Origin: a virus
Virus record (IMG/VR): IMGVR_UViG_3300042111_000098
Location: 1-23,901 of that record
Reading direction: 5' to 3' (one strand)
Length of the DNA: 23,901 nt
Shown here: positions 17,515 to 23,788 of the stretch, piece after piece
How the letters are laid out: each line of letters opens with the position of its first letter
Numbering within the stretch: position 1 is the first letter of the stretch
Position numbers and translations under genes: made by a program
Notes under the pieces: generated by a model
The model's input: only the letters and a program-made list of their open reading frames with translations
The model's database searches: none
What the model was told of the DNA's origin: nothing

Positions 17515-19224
17515 TTATGTCCTTGAAATTTCAATCCATTGAGAACCTGCCCTCATAAGTGAAAGAGTTTTACCCGCAGGCATTGCATAAGTAGATGTTG
17601 ATAAAAGCATCGACCCTGATCCTATTATTGTGCTATTTGAATCTCCAGCGAAAATTGTGATAACTTGACCATCATATCCATTCAAGAAATCTGTTACATT
17701 TGTGGGAGATGATTGCGTAAGATAGATTGCTCTTTTTAAAGTAAATCCAAATTGACCAGAATTTATTGATGGAGTTGCGCCACTTAATGGTAGCATTCCA
17801 GTTGATCCAGCAAAATTTCCTTCTACAACATTATTAAATGAACCATCATATACAAGAATTGAGACATTCATTCCACTATTATTCTGGACTTTATTTTCAG
17901 AACAAAGATTTAACATGAATATTCCATACCTAATATTTGTTCCGTATGTTGATTGTTGTCCAATAATGTTTGAGCTTACAATAGTTCCAACTGCTGATCC
18001 TTCAAGTATAATTCCATCCATTGGTTCCGCTGAAAATGCTCTTGATACATTGTTACAAGATATAATACCAGAATCATAAGGGCCACTTGTTGTCCCATCA
18101 ATCTTAATTCCAAATAGATCAGAAGGGCCATGGGATGCTGAAGGATCATCAACTCCATCAATTCTATTTGTTTGAATTAATGCAGTTCTTGATTTAGCAT
18201 AAATTCCATATTTATATATTTGGAAATAATTACTTGTTATTTGAACTAAATCAGTTGGAGCTTCAATCGTTACTCCTCTATAGCAAGCTGTAAAGTTATT
18301 TGATTCAATAACTGTTCCACCCGGAGAACTTGGCCCTGTAGAATATATAGCATCTTCAAATGCGGCAAAATCACAATTATTGATTACTGGGAAAAAAGCA
18401 TTAAATCCTGTTGCTAAATGTATTCCTTTTGTTAAAAGCGGTATTCTTGAAGCAAAATAACAATTGTTTGCGCTAAATCTTCCCGCATCTTTCGCATACA
18501 CACAAGTTGTCCATCCTCCTTGATTAACACCCAAGGATATTTCTGGTCTTATTTCAACTCTTAATAGTTTAAGAGTTGTTTCTATAGTTGTTTCAAGGCT
18601 TGGATACACAACATTTAATGCTGTTCCTGCCATTTGAGTTACACTTAATGGATCAGGAAACGCTTTAAGTGATAAATCTTGCATTAAAAATGGCTGGAAA
18701 TCTGTATTAGTATAGTTGATACCATTTTGTCCAACCATTCCAACTCCAGTCCATTTTAGAATAGAAATACCAATTCCTGCTCCAAAAATAGAAATTGGCT
18801 TGTTTGAAATATTAAGTGTGCTTGTAATAATGTAAGTTCCTTTGGGGATAATAACTTCACCTCCACTTGCAGGAACAAAATTAAATGCCGCTTGGATAGC
18901 CGCAGTATCATCCGCAACTCCATCTCCAACTGCACCGAAATCTTTTACATTTACCACATCAGCAAAGCGATTCGCCAATGTCCTTGCTACTGCTGCCGCT
19001 CCATTGCCAGAACTTGCTCCATTGGTTGCTGCTGTAAATAGCGAGCCTACGACATAAGTTTGTCCTGTGGTTCCAGCAATAGTATTCCATTGCCCTTGTG
19101 TTGTTGTTCCAAGAGAAGTGATCTTATATTGCTGTCCTACTTGAAATGATCCTGCGGATACTCCAGTTGATCCAGTAGAAACAATTCCTTCGATTACATT
19201 TTGTGTTGCTTTAGTTAGTGGCAT
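17515..19224 (-). CDS. Tailspike 1, pectate-lyase-like beta-helix
   Basis: 569 aa. Residues about 24-75 (FQVGQQYKITSLGTTTQGQW ... TAATNG) form a small beta module resembling the one inserted in the nozzle-like protein. From about 90 the pectate_lyase_3 signature reads VVNVKDFGAVGDGVADDTAA, then GGEVIIPKGTYIITS. A long run of irregular Asn/Ser/Ile-rich helix turns follows to about 470. The C-terminus is short and differs from that of tailspike 2. Role: receptor-binding spike, possibly a capsule or O-antigen depolymerase. The active site cannot be placed by eye. It starts 2 bases after the stop of the 114-aa fibre gene (leader TTAAAT before ATG). It is AT-rich compared with the upstream lysis genes. 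Confidence 0.88.
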   Translation of the reverse strand: MPLTKATQNVIEGIVSTGSTGVSAGSFQVGQQYKITSLGTTTQGQWNTIAGTTGQTYVVGSLFTAATNGASSGNGAAAVARTLANRFADVVNVKDFGAVGDGVADDTAAIQAAFNFVPASGGEVIIPKGTYIITSTLNISNKPISIFGAGIGISILKWTGVGMVGQNGINYTNTDFQPFLMQDLSLKAFPDPLSVTQMAGTALNVVYPSLETTIETTLKLLRVEIRPEISLGVNQGGWTTCVYAKDAGRFSANNCYFASRIPLLTKGIHLATGFNAFFPVINNCDFAAFEDAIYSTGPSSPGGTVIESNNFTACYRGVTIEAPTDLVQITSNYFQIYKYGIYAKSRTALIQTNRIDGVDDPSASHGPSDLFGIKIDGTTSGPYDSGIISCNNVSRAFSAEPMDGIILEGSAVGTIVSSNIIGQQSTYGTNIRYGIFMLNLCSENKVQNNSGMNVSILVYDGSFNNVVEGNFAGSTGMLPLSGATPSINSGQFGFTLKRAIYLTQSSPTNVTDFLNGYDGQVITIFAGDSNSTIIGSGSMLLSTSTYAMPAGKTLSLMRAGSQWIEISRT

Positions 19225-19226
19225 AT

Positions 19227-19571
19227 TTAATGAGTAGTTATTGTTATTTCAGACCCCGCTGGAACTGGAGTTGACATAATAAGCGTTTTAGGTGCTGTAT
19301 TGTTTATTGAATAATTTGATGGCTTTTGATATACTCCATCAATGTGAACAATATATCCTCCACTAACTTGGCTTATGCCAGTTGATATATCAAAAATTGT
19401 TTGAGTTCCATCAGAAACATATTCCCAAGTTTCCGGTTCGGTTGTGGCTTGATTAACAGCTTCAACTGCGATGCGAGCGTAGTAAGCTGCACGATTAGCA
19501 ATCGAATTCATTGCCGCCTCACTTGGGCCGCACGGATTGCATTTAGAACTTTGGGAATTTCCGCAACTCAT
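19227..19571 (-). CDS. Cys-tagged fibre/attachment protein (114 aa)
   Basis: The N-terminus MSCGNSQSSKCNPCGPSEAA has three Cys in 14 residues. A helical stretch follows (MNSIANRAAYYARIAVEAVNQA), then a beta-domain from about 48: WEYVSDGTQTIFDIST ... GYIVHIDGVYQKPSNYSINN ... VPAGSEITIT. This last part matches the common phage fibre domain of the type 'TVF ... V.IDGV.Q...YT ... AGS.I.I'. It is probably a virion adaptor on which the next gene's tailspike sits. The gene starts 5 bases after a CTATCG-TTAC-CGATAA palindrome and opens the spike cluster. Confidence 0.7.
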   Translation of the reverse strand: MSCGNSQSSKCNPCGPSEAAMNSIANRAAYYARIAVEAVNQATTEPETWEYVSDGTQTIFDISTGISQVSGGYIVHIDGVYQKPSNYSINNTAPKTLIMSTPVPAGSEITITTH

Positions 19572-19576
19572 AGTTT

Positions 19577-19592
19577 TTATCGGTAACGATAG
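19577..19592 (-). promoter_or_regulatory. Palindrome 5' of the fibre/attachment gene (copy 6)
   Basis: Minus strand CTATCGTTACCGATAA: TATCG pairs with CGATA around a 4-base loop. It ends 5 bases upstream of ATG 19571, in the gap after the endolysin stop. Spacing and sequence match the elements upstream of the HNH and 88-aa genes. Confidence 0.5.
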
Positions 19593-19604
19593 TTAAGGTT
19601 TCTG

Positions 19605-20150
19605 TCAAGATGTTTGTTCCACCAATAGATATGGAATCGTTTTTTGGTTGTATCGGTTCATCTCCGAATAAACGAGGTTGATGAATCCATCCCATTGCGG
19701 CGGGTAGATCGTCTGGCAACCTAATGAACTTGTATTGTTGTAACTTCCTTTATGGATGTTTATCGCAGTCCCCATCGAATCACCTTCACCATCTCGCGTA
19801 ACAGGGAGTTGTTCTTTTGCGTTAGCAGGTCGCAACGCTGGGTAGCCGCCTCCGGGTTTACTGATACCATGATTCCCCTTACGATACCTGTGAACGCCCG
19901 TTTTAAGAACCGCAATACCTTTTCGATATACAGATGGATCAGTATTTGCATTGAATGTAGCATGGACTGAAGGTGATAAAAGAATAATCGCGTCATCATA
20001 CAAATTTCGGTCATTCTTTCCTTTTACACCCATCGAGTCTGCATAGTACCCCCTTATTCCTACCAAAGCAACGCGATCCTCAATCCCTGCACGGATAACC
20101 ATAGCAAGGGTCTTCTCTTTCGCTTGTTGCGGTCTGGAATTCGGAACCAT
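19605..20150 (-). CDS. Endolysin, YkuD-like (L,D-transpeptidase fold) peptidoglycan peptidase
   Basis: 181 aa, no signal peptide. The sequence GIRGYYADSMG ... NDRNLYDDAIILLSP ... FNANTDPSVYRKG ... GNHGI leads to the C-terminal signature AINIHKGSYNNTSSLGCQT. There H133 and C145, with S142-L-G-C, match the His and S-x-G-C catalytic pattern of L,D-transpeptidase/carboxypeptidase folds; H94 may also contribute. Such cysteine enzymes act on the peptide stems of peptidoglycan. Placement directly after the holin gene (2-base gap) supports a lysis role. It needs a holin, signal-less export or membrane damage to reach the wall. The fold assignment is moderate; the lysis role is likely. Confidence 0.75.
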   Translation of the reverse strand: MVPNSRPQQAKEKTLAMVIRAGIEDRVALVGIRGYYADSMGVKGKNDRNLYDDAIILLSPSVHATFNANTDPSVYRKGIAVLKTGVHRYRKGNHGISKPGGGYPALRPANAKEQLPVTRDGEGDSMGTAINIHKGSYNNTSSLGCQTIYPPQWDGFINLVYSEMNRYNQKTIPYLLVEQTS

Positions 20151-20152
20151 GA

Positions 20153-20323
20153 TTAGCCTTTACGGATTACATTGATGAGTCCGACAAGTCCGAGTCCTGC
20201 GACAAGAATAGCTTCTTGGAGTTCTGGTTCGATCTTCACTCCAACTGCCGTAGCAATCAGAATCAATCCGCGCCATGTGCTGTTTTCACTCAAGCGTTGA
20301 AGTAATATATTTACGATTTTCAT
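20153..20323 (-). CDS. Holin (56 aa), putative
   Basis: ATG 20323 to TAA 20153. It begins MKIVNILLQRLSENSTWRGL. Two hydrophobic stretches, about 19-29 (GLILIATAVGV) and 38-53 (AILVAGLGLVGLINVI), are split by a short acidic turn (KIEPELQE), and the tail is basic (RKG). A 'LSE.STWRGL' start with a helical hairpin is typical of small phage holins placed before an endolysin. The product would open the inner membrane for the endolysin encoded 2 bases downstream. It overlaps the lipoprotein gene by 4 bases (ATGA), so the cassette is translationally coupled. Confidence 0.7.
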   Translation of the reverse strand: MKIVNILLQRLSENSTWRGLILIATAVGVKIEPELQEAILVAGLGLVGLINVIRKG

Positions 20324-20478
20324 TTCTTTGTTCCTTTTGGTTCGGGAAGTTCATATGTAAAACTTCCGTATTGTGTCTGTAGGGAAATTCCAAGTGTCTC
20401 GCACCCTGTCAAAAATGCCATTGCGAGAAATGCAAGCGAGATGATAACTAATCCAAGTGCGATTTGTTTAGGGTTCAT
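20320..20478 (-). CDS. Small lipoprotein, possible outer spanin (Rz1-like)
   Basis: 52 aa, ATG 20478 to TGA 20320. A clear lipoprotein signal is present: MNPKQIALGLVIISLAFLAM followed by the lipobox LTGC, with the lipidated Cys at 26. The mature part is only 27 residues (CETLGISLQTQYGSFTYELP then a PKGTKK end). In Gram-negative phages such short lipoproteins in lysis cassettes are usually outer-membrane spanins. No partner inner-membrane spanin with a periplasmic coiled coil is visible, so it may instead be a unimolecular or unrelated lipoprotein. The start overlaps the previous stop as ATGA. A lipoprotein of this type suggests a diderm host. Confidence 0.65.
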   Translation of the reverse strand: MNPKQIALGLVIISLAFLAMAFLTGCETLGISLQTQYGSFTYELPEPKGTKK

Positions 20479-20651
20479 TGTTTGCGGATTTTGTTGAACA
20501 TATACACTGCCGTAAGAATACCTGCAATAAGAGAAACAAACAATCCGCTCACACGCAATCCAGTTTCGATGTGCGGCATCATGGAAACCATAAACCCCGT
20601 GAAACTTGTGGTGGTTCCCAAAATGCCTGTGATTGTCGTATTATCGTTCAT
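20475..20651 (-). CDS. Small membrane protein, second holin-like candidate (58 aa)
   Basis: ATG 20651 to TGA 20475. It begins MNDNTTITGILGTTTSFTGF. A weak amphipathic N-terminal stretch (ITGILGTTTSFTGFMVSMM) is followed by a clear transmembrane segment at about 35-52 (SGLFVSLIAGILTAVYMF), ending NKIRKQ. The single strong membrane segment plus basic tail resembles class III holins or antiholins. It overlaps the 57-aa gene by 11 bases upstream and the lipoprotein gene by 4 bases downstream. Its partner is probably the 56-aa holin at 20153-20323; which of them is holin and which antiholin cannot be decided by eye. Confidence 0.65.
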   Translation of the reverse strand: MNDNTTITGILGTTTSFTGFMVSMMPHIETGLRVSGLFVSLIAGILTAVYMFNKIRKQ

Positions 20652-20814
20652 CTTCTTGTGGTTTGTATTTGATTTTTGAAAAGTCTACTTCGTTTCGTTT
20701 AACTGCGTATGTTCCTTCTGGCAAAGGCCAAGTTTCCGTATTGCCGTCCCAACGGATGACCATCTCGATCCAGTTTCCTTCTTTGTTAATAATTGCCCAG
20801 TCGTCGATTTCCAT
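20641..20814 (-). CDS. Small acidic-Trp protein (57 aa), unknown
   Basis: ATG 20814, 2 bases after the fibre stop. The product (MEIDDWAIINKEGNWIEMVI ... DFSKIKYKPQEDER) is soluble, strand-rich and Trp-rich (W6, W15, W22, W29), with no signal. A longer reading from 20925 would begin in an Arg-rich translation of the fibre's glycine codons and is not credible. It sits between the fibre gene and the lysis cassette with an 11-base overlap, so it may be a fibre-assembly or lysis accessory. No family is recognised. Confidence 0.6.
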   Translation of the reverse strand: MEIDDWAIINKEGNWIEMVIRWDGNTETWPLPEGTYAVKRNEVDFSKIKYKPQEDER

Positions 20815-20816
20815 AG

Positions 20817-22508
20817 TTAGAAGTAAGTTGTGATTACTACAATTCCGGGTGCGCCTGCGCCTCCGTTGCCTGCCACAAAACCAGCAGTATTGCTGGAGCA
20901 AGAACCTCCTCCTCCACCACCACAACCAAATCCAGTGCCATTGCCGCCTGCGCCTCCATTGGATGTTATTGATGATCCTCCACCTGCGCCTCCTCCACCA
21001 TTCATAACCAATGATGGAATGTTAATTGGTGTAACTGTGCCGCCTGCCCCGCCACCCAATGTTCCTGCTGTAGCTTGAGGCAACCCTGTGATAGTGTTAT
21101 TTCCACCATTACCGCCAGCAAATGCTGCCGTTGTAGATGTCCCCCCACCAGAACCTCCAGCACTTGGCCCATAGTTATTTGCTCCACCAGAACCCGTTGT
21201 TCCTCCTGCTGCTCCTGCTGTTCCTAAAAGCCCAGCAACTCCGCCCGGAATTCCCGCCAGACCTCCTGTTGAATTGCCCGGAGTAGCTCCAACTCCACCA
21301 CCAGTGCCTCTTTGAGCAAAGATAAATTGTCCAAGAGTGCTTCCAGCAACAGATGAATTTGTTCCCGGCCCTGCGCCTGCACCACCAGCAGTTCCACCAG
21401 ACCCTCCTGCCCCAACTGTTACTGTATAGGTAGCATCTGTTAAATCAGCAGCATTGATTGTTGCGCGGGAATATCCACCAGAACCTCCAGCAGCACCGCC
21501 AGAAGAAATTGTAGCAGCAGCAACTTTTATTCCAGCACCACCACCACCACCACCAGCAACGCATTCGATAACTACTTGCTTTGCATTTGCTGGCTTTGTC
21601 CAAGTAGTTGATCCAGTATAAATGTCAATTTGAGGAGAAAGCGTTCCGCCAGTTGCTCCAGTCGCGCCTTGCGTTCCGACTCCAGTAGCTCCAGTGCTAC
21701 CTTGTTCTCCAGTCAAACCCGTTGCTCCTGTTGCGCCTTGAGTTCCTTGTATACCTGTAGCCCCAGTGGCTCCAGCAATACCAGCCGCAAATACTATGAA
21801 AGCAAGGTTGTGATTGTTAGAAAACCCAGTCGTTCCTGTTCCAGCAGATGTGACGAATGTTACGGGATACTCAACATATCCAGTCTGAAGAACTGGAGTT
21901 CCAGATACAGTCCACTTTTGGTAATTGTTGCTATTGTTGATGTCTTGAAGAATGAGCGTATCTCCAGATTTAATGAGAGCTAAAAACACATCTACATCTA
22001 CATTGTTTTTGTCTATGTGAGAGACATTAATCTGTGTCGATGAAATTTGGGCGGCGTTGTTCCACAACAAATAGGTATTCCCCGGATCGCCGCTAATGCT
22101 GCCAGTATTTGCTTTATAGTCGAAGAAAGATGTCGATTGTCCAGCCGCGCCCGTTGCTCCCGTTGCGCCTGTGGCTCCATCAATGCCAGCGACACCCGTT
22201 GCGCCTGTTGCTCCAATTCCAGTCGCGCCAGTCGATCCTGTAGCTCCTTGAATCCCGCTTGATCCTGTTGCACCAGTAAGACCAGTTGATCCTTGGATTC
22301 CAGTGGCTCCGGTAGAACCAACATTACCTTGAATTCCTTGAATACCTGTTGCACCCGTAGAGCCTTGAAGTCCGGTTGCGCCTTCGCCTGTAGCTCCAGT
22401 AGCTCCAGTCAATCCTGTTGCGCCTTGTGGGCCAGTAGCTCCGCTTGCTCCAATAGAACCGCCAGTAAAATCAAGTTTACCAGTAAAAGGATTAAATTTA
22501 AGTGCCAT
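20817..22508 (-). CDS. Collagen-like tail fibre with Gly-rich receptor-binding domain
   Basis: 563 aa. The N-terminus [17 protein letters not shown] is a motif common in phage fibre proteins. Collagen-like Gly-X-Y repeats, mostly GAT/GLT/GST/GIQ, occupy about 20-124 and 243-288 and would form a trimeric rod. Between them is a beta domain (about 125-240; [19 protein letters not shown]). After a [20 protein letters not shown] strand comes a Gly/Ala/Ser-rich C-terminal domain (about 317-563) with long glycine runs, like polyglycine sandwich tips of phage adhesins. It probably binds the host surface. The repeat phase slips at GEG (41-43), GIG (97-99) and GVGTQ (276-280). It starts 1 base after the 88-aa gene. 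Confidence 0.9.
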   Translation of the reverse strand: MALKFNPFTGKLDFTGGSIGASGATGPQGATGLTGATGATGEGATGLQGSTGATGIQGIQGNVGSTGATGIQGSTGLTGATGSSGIQGATGSTGATGIGATGATGVAGIDGATGATGATGAAGQSTSFFDYKANTGSISGDPGNTYLLWNNAAQISSTQINVSHIDKNNVDVDVFLALIKSGDTLILQDINNSNNYQKWTVSGTPVLQTGYVEYPVTFVTSAGTGTTGFSNNHNLAFIVFAAGIAGATGATGIQGTQGATGATGLTGEQGSTGATGVGTQGATGATGGTLSPQIDIYTGSTTWTKPANAKQVVIECVAGGGGGGAGIKVAAATISSGGAAGGSGGYSRATINAADLTDATYTVTVGAGGSGGTAGGAGAGPGTNSSVAGSTLGQFIFAQRGTGGGVGATPGNSTGGLAGIPGGVAGLLGTAGAAGGTTGSGGANNYGPSAGGSGGGTSTTAAFAGGNGGNNTITGLPQATAGTLGGGAGGTVTPINIPSLVMNGGGGAGGGSSITSNGGAGGNGTGFGCGGGGGGSCSSNTAGFVAGNGGAGAPGIVVITTYF

Positions 22509-22509
22509 A

Positions 22510-22776
22510 TTAAGGATAAGCTACAGACGCAGTTGTCAGATTAGCATCATTGGCAACTGGAGGCTGAATAGCGTAGGTAAGAGTTAGCGTTGCAACCGGA
22601 GTTCCGTCTTTCAAATACTGCACTGTGGCAATATTGTTAGTCGAACCATAGTAACTAATATCAATCTGATCGTATGCAGGAATCTCAAATCCTGCAATTT
22701 CTTTCAAAGATTCGTAGATATTGTAGTTCTGTTGATCTTGAGTTAGATCGGTAAAGCAGGGTTGAGAGAGTGCCAT
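22510..22776 (-). CDS. Small structural-type protein (88 aa), unknown
   Basis: It begins [28 protein letters not shown], with a helical first third, then strand-rich ([34 protein letters not shown]). The strand pattern with a KDG turn resembles a small beta-sandwich of virion or fibre-base proteins. It lies directly before the collagen-like fibre, with a 1-base gap. Its start follows a perfect TTATCG-N4-CGATAA palindrome by 6 bases. No family is recognised. A fibre-attachment or head/neck minor protein is plausible by context only. Confidence 0.65.
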   Translation of the reverse strand: MALSQPCFTDLTQDQQNYNIYESLKEIAGFEIPAYDQIDISYYGSTNNIATVQYLKDGTPVATLTLTYAIQPPVANDANLTTASVAYP

Positions 22777-22782
22777 AAGATT

Positions 22783-22798
22783 TTATCGGTTACGATAA
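22783..22798 (-). promoter_or_regulatory. Palindrome 5' of the 88-aa gene (copy 7)
   Basis: Minus strand TTATCG-TAAC-CGATAA, with perfect 6-bp arms, fills the whole space between the stop of the 85-aa gene and the 6 bases before ATG 22776. It has the same arrangement as at 19577-19592 and 12567-12582. Confidence 0.55.
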
Positions 22799-23056
22799 TT
22801 ACACAAGAGCCGCAGCAAGAGCCTCGTTAGTGAGGAAGTATTGCTGGTCTTCAGTTTTTTGCACAAAGCAGTTTTCAGTAACTGGGGATAGGCCACCGAT
22901 TGTGGCGAGTCCGACATAAAATTGGTAAAGTTTTGCTGCATCACTAGCAGCATCGTAGCATCCGAATGATACTGGATCAATACCGGCAGCAGATGCGATT
23001 GTTTGAACGAAAGGGTAGGTTTTGTCCCGATAAGGGAGAGCGGTAAAACAAGCCAT
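22799..23056 (-). CDS. Small structural-type protein (85 aa), unknown
   Basis: It starts at ATG 23056 (MACFTALPYRDKTYPFVQTI). An in-frame start 16 codons further upstream would translate a GC-rich hairpin and is not likely. The product is mixed helix/strand, with Cys at 3, 34 and 64 (FGCYDAASDAAKLYQFYVGL; ENCFVQKTEDQQYFLTNEAL). There is no signal or membrane segment. It sits between the 204-aa structural protein and the 88-aa gene. The leader TTTTAAAAAT before ATG has no SD. No family is recognised. Confidence 0.65.
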   Translation of the reverse strand: MACFTALPYRDKTYPFVQTIASAAGIDPVSFGCYDAASDAAKLYQFYVGLATIGGLSPVTENCFVQKTEDQQYFLTNEALAAALV

Positions 23057-23073
23057 ATTTTTAAAAGGGTTGT

Positions 23074-23102
23074 GGGTGGAGGAGATTAGAACTCCCCCAC
23101 CC
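23074..23102 (-). terminator. GC-rich hairpin after the 204-aa gene
   Basis: Minus strand GGGTGGGGGAG, 7-base loop, CTCCTCCACCC: an 11-bp stem with one G-U pair. It starts 12 bases after the 204-aa gene stop. There is no long U-run (ACAACCCTTTT follows), so it may be a weak terminator or an RNA-end protecting or attenuating hairpin. Confidence 0.5.
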
Positions 23103-23113
23103 AAGGTTGAGGT

Positions 23114-23728
23114 TTAGTAGTAGATACCAACAACGTAGGCATTCACGTAGAGTGCGCCAACACGTCCAGCGGTATCCGCGCCAGAAGCAACATCAGCACC
23201 AGCGTTTGCATAGGTGAAGGTAGTTGAGTCAACAACAGTGACTTCAGCCTGCACATCGTTGAACGAGCTATCGGTCATGCTGGCAATCGTGATGACATCG
23301 CCCGTGGAGAACCCATGAGCAGCGGCAGTAACGATTGTAGCAACGCCCGAAGTGCGGGAGCGAGTTGCGGTAGCTTGACCAGCACCAACTGTGCTTTTCA
23401 GCAAGCGGAGTTTCTTAGAGCCAGTGATAACGTAAGGATTCGCGGCAATCGCAAGAGGATTGAAGCGGCCTTGGTTATCAAGAGCGTCTGTGATGGTCAG
23501 CGAGGAAGTGATGTTTTCGCCAGTCGTGCCAGTGTCAACGATCACAACTGGATCGGTGGCAGTGGTTCCGCGAGCGTAGGCAGTCTCCAGAACAATGCTA
23601 GTTGGAAAGAACTTGGTGTCTTGGTCGTTGAGAACCAAGAGGTCAGCGTCTCCAGAAGCTAGGAGGTTAATAGCAACCGGGCCAAACAGGTTAACGCGGT
23701 CGTAAGCGAGTGGTCGTTTATTAGACAT
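23114..23728 (-). CDS. Virion surface/decoration-type structural protein (204 aa)
   Basis: It begins MSNKRPLAYDRVNLFGPVAI. The first about 115 residues are strand-rich (ADLLVLNDQDTKFFPTSIVLETA; TGENITSSLTIT; NPYVITGSKKLRLLKSTVG). Residues about 125-185 form a module common in phage structural proteins, recognisable by GVATIVTAAAHGFSTGDVIT ... DSTTFTYANAG. It ends GALYVNAYVVGIYY. It is probably a capsid decoration or head-fibre protein, being next to the end of a larger upstream virion gene. Both flanks carry GC-rich hairpins, so its transcript level may be set separately. Leader AAATCAAATAT before ATG; no SD. Confidence 0.7.
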   Translation of the reverse strand: MSNKRPLAYDRVNLFGPVAINLLASGDADLLVLNDQDTKFFPTSIVLETAYARGTTATDPVVIVDTGTTGENITSSLTITDALDNQGRFNPLAIAANPYVITGSKKLRLLKSTVGAGQATATRSRTSGVATIVTAAAHGFSTGDVITIASMTDSSFNDVQAEVTVVDSTTFTYANAGADVASGADTAGRVGALYVNAYVVGIYY

Positions 23729-23752
23729 ATATTTGATTTTGTTTAAGGTTAT

Positions 23753-23779
23753 GGGGAGAGGCTTTAATAGCCCCTCCCC
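23753..23779 (-). terminator. GC-rich hairpin before the 204-aa gene
   Basis: Minus strand GGGGAGGGGCT, 5-base loop ATTAA, AGCCTCTCCCC: an 11-bp stem with one G-U pair. It sits 9 bases after the stop of the truncated upstream gene. The T-tract is missing, so it may be a partial terminator or a processing/stability hairpin. Confidence 0.5.
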
Positions 23780-23788
23780 TTATTTAAC

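Noticed and set aside
20815-20925. N-terminal extension of the 57-aa gene upstream to 20925
   Set aside because: The added residues are an Arg/Trp-rich misread of the fibre C-terminus; ATG 20814 just after the fibre stop is the natural start.
20830-21078. Plus-strand Pro-rich open frame opposite the fibre tip
   Set aside because: It is the complement of glycine codons (GGN read as CCN) in a well-supported Gly-rich fibre domain, with no independent gene features.
22010-22440. Regular short repeats that could suggest a CRISPR array or VNTR
   Set aside because: Units are 9-18 bases, in frame and encode Gly-X-Y collagen repeats; there are no spacer-repeat units of CRISPR size.
23057-23104. N-terminal extension of the 85-aa gene to 23104
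   Set aside because: It would translate the GC-rich hairpin as MGGGVLISS; ATG 23056 has the same AT-rich leader as neighbouring genes.
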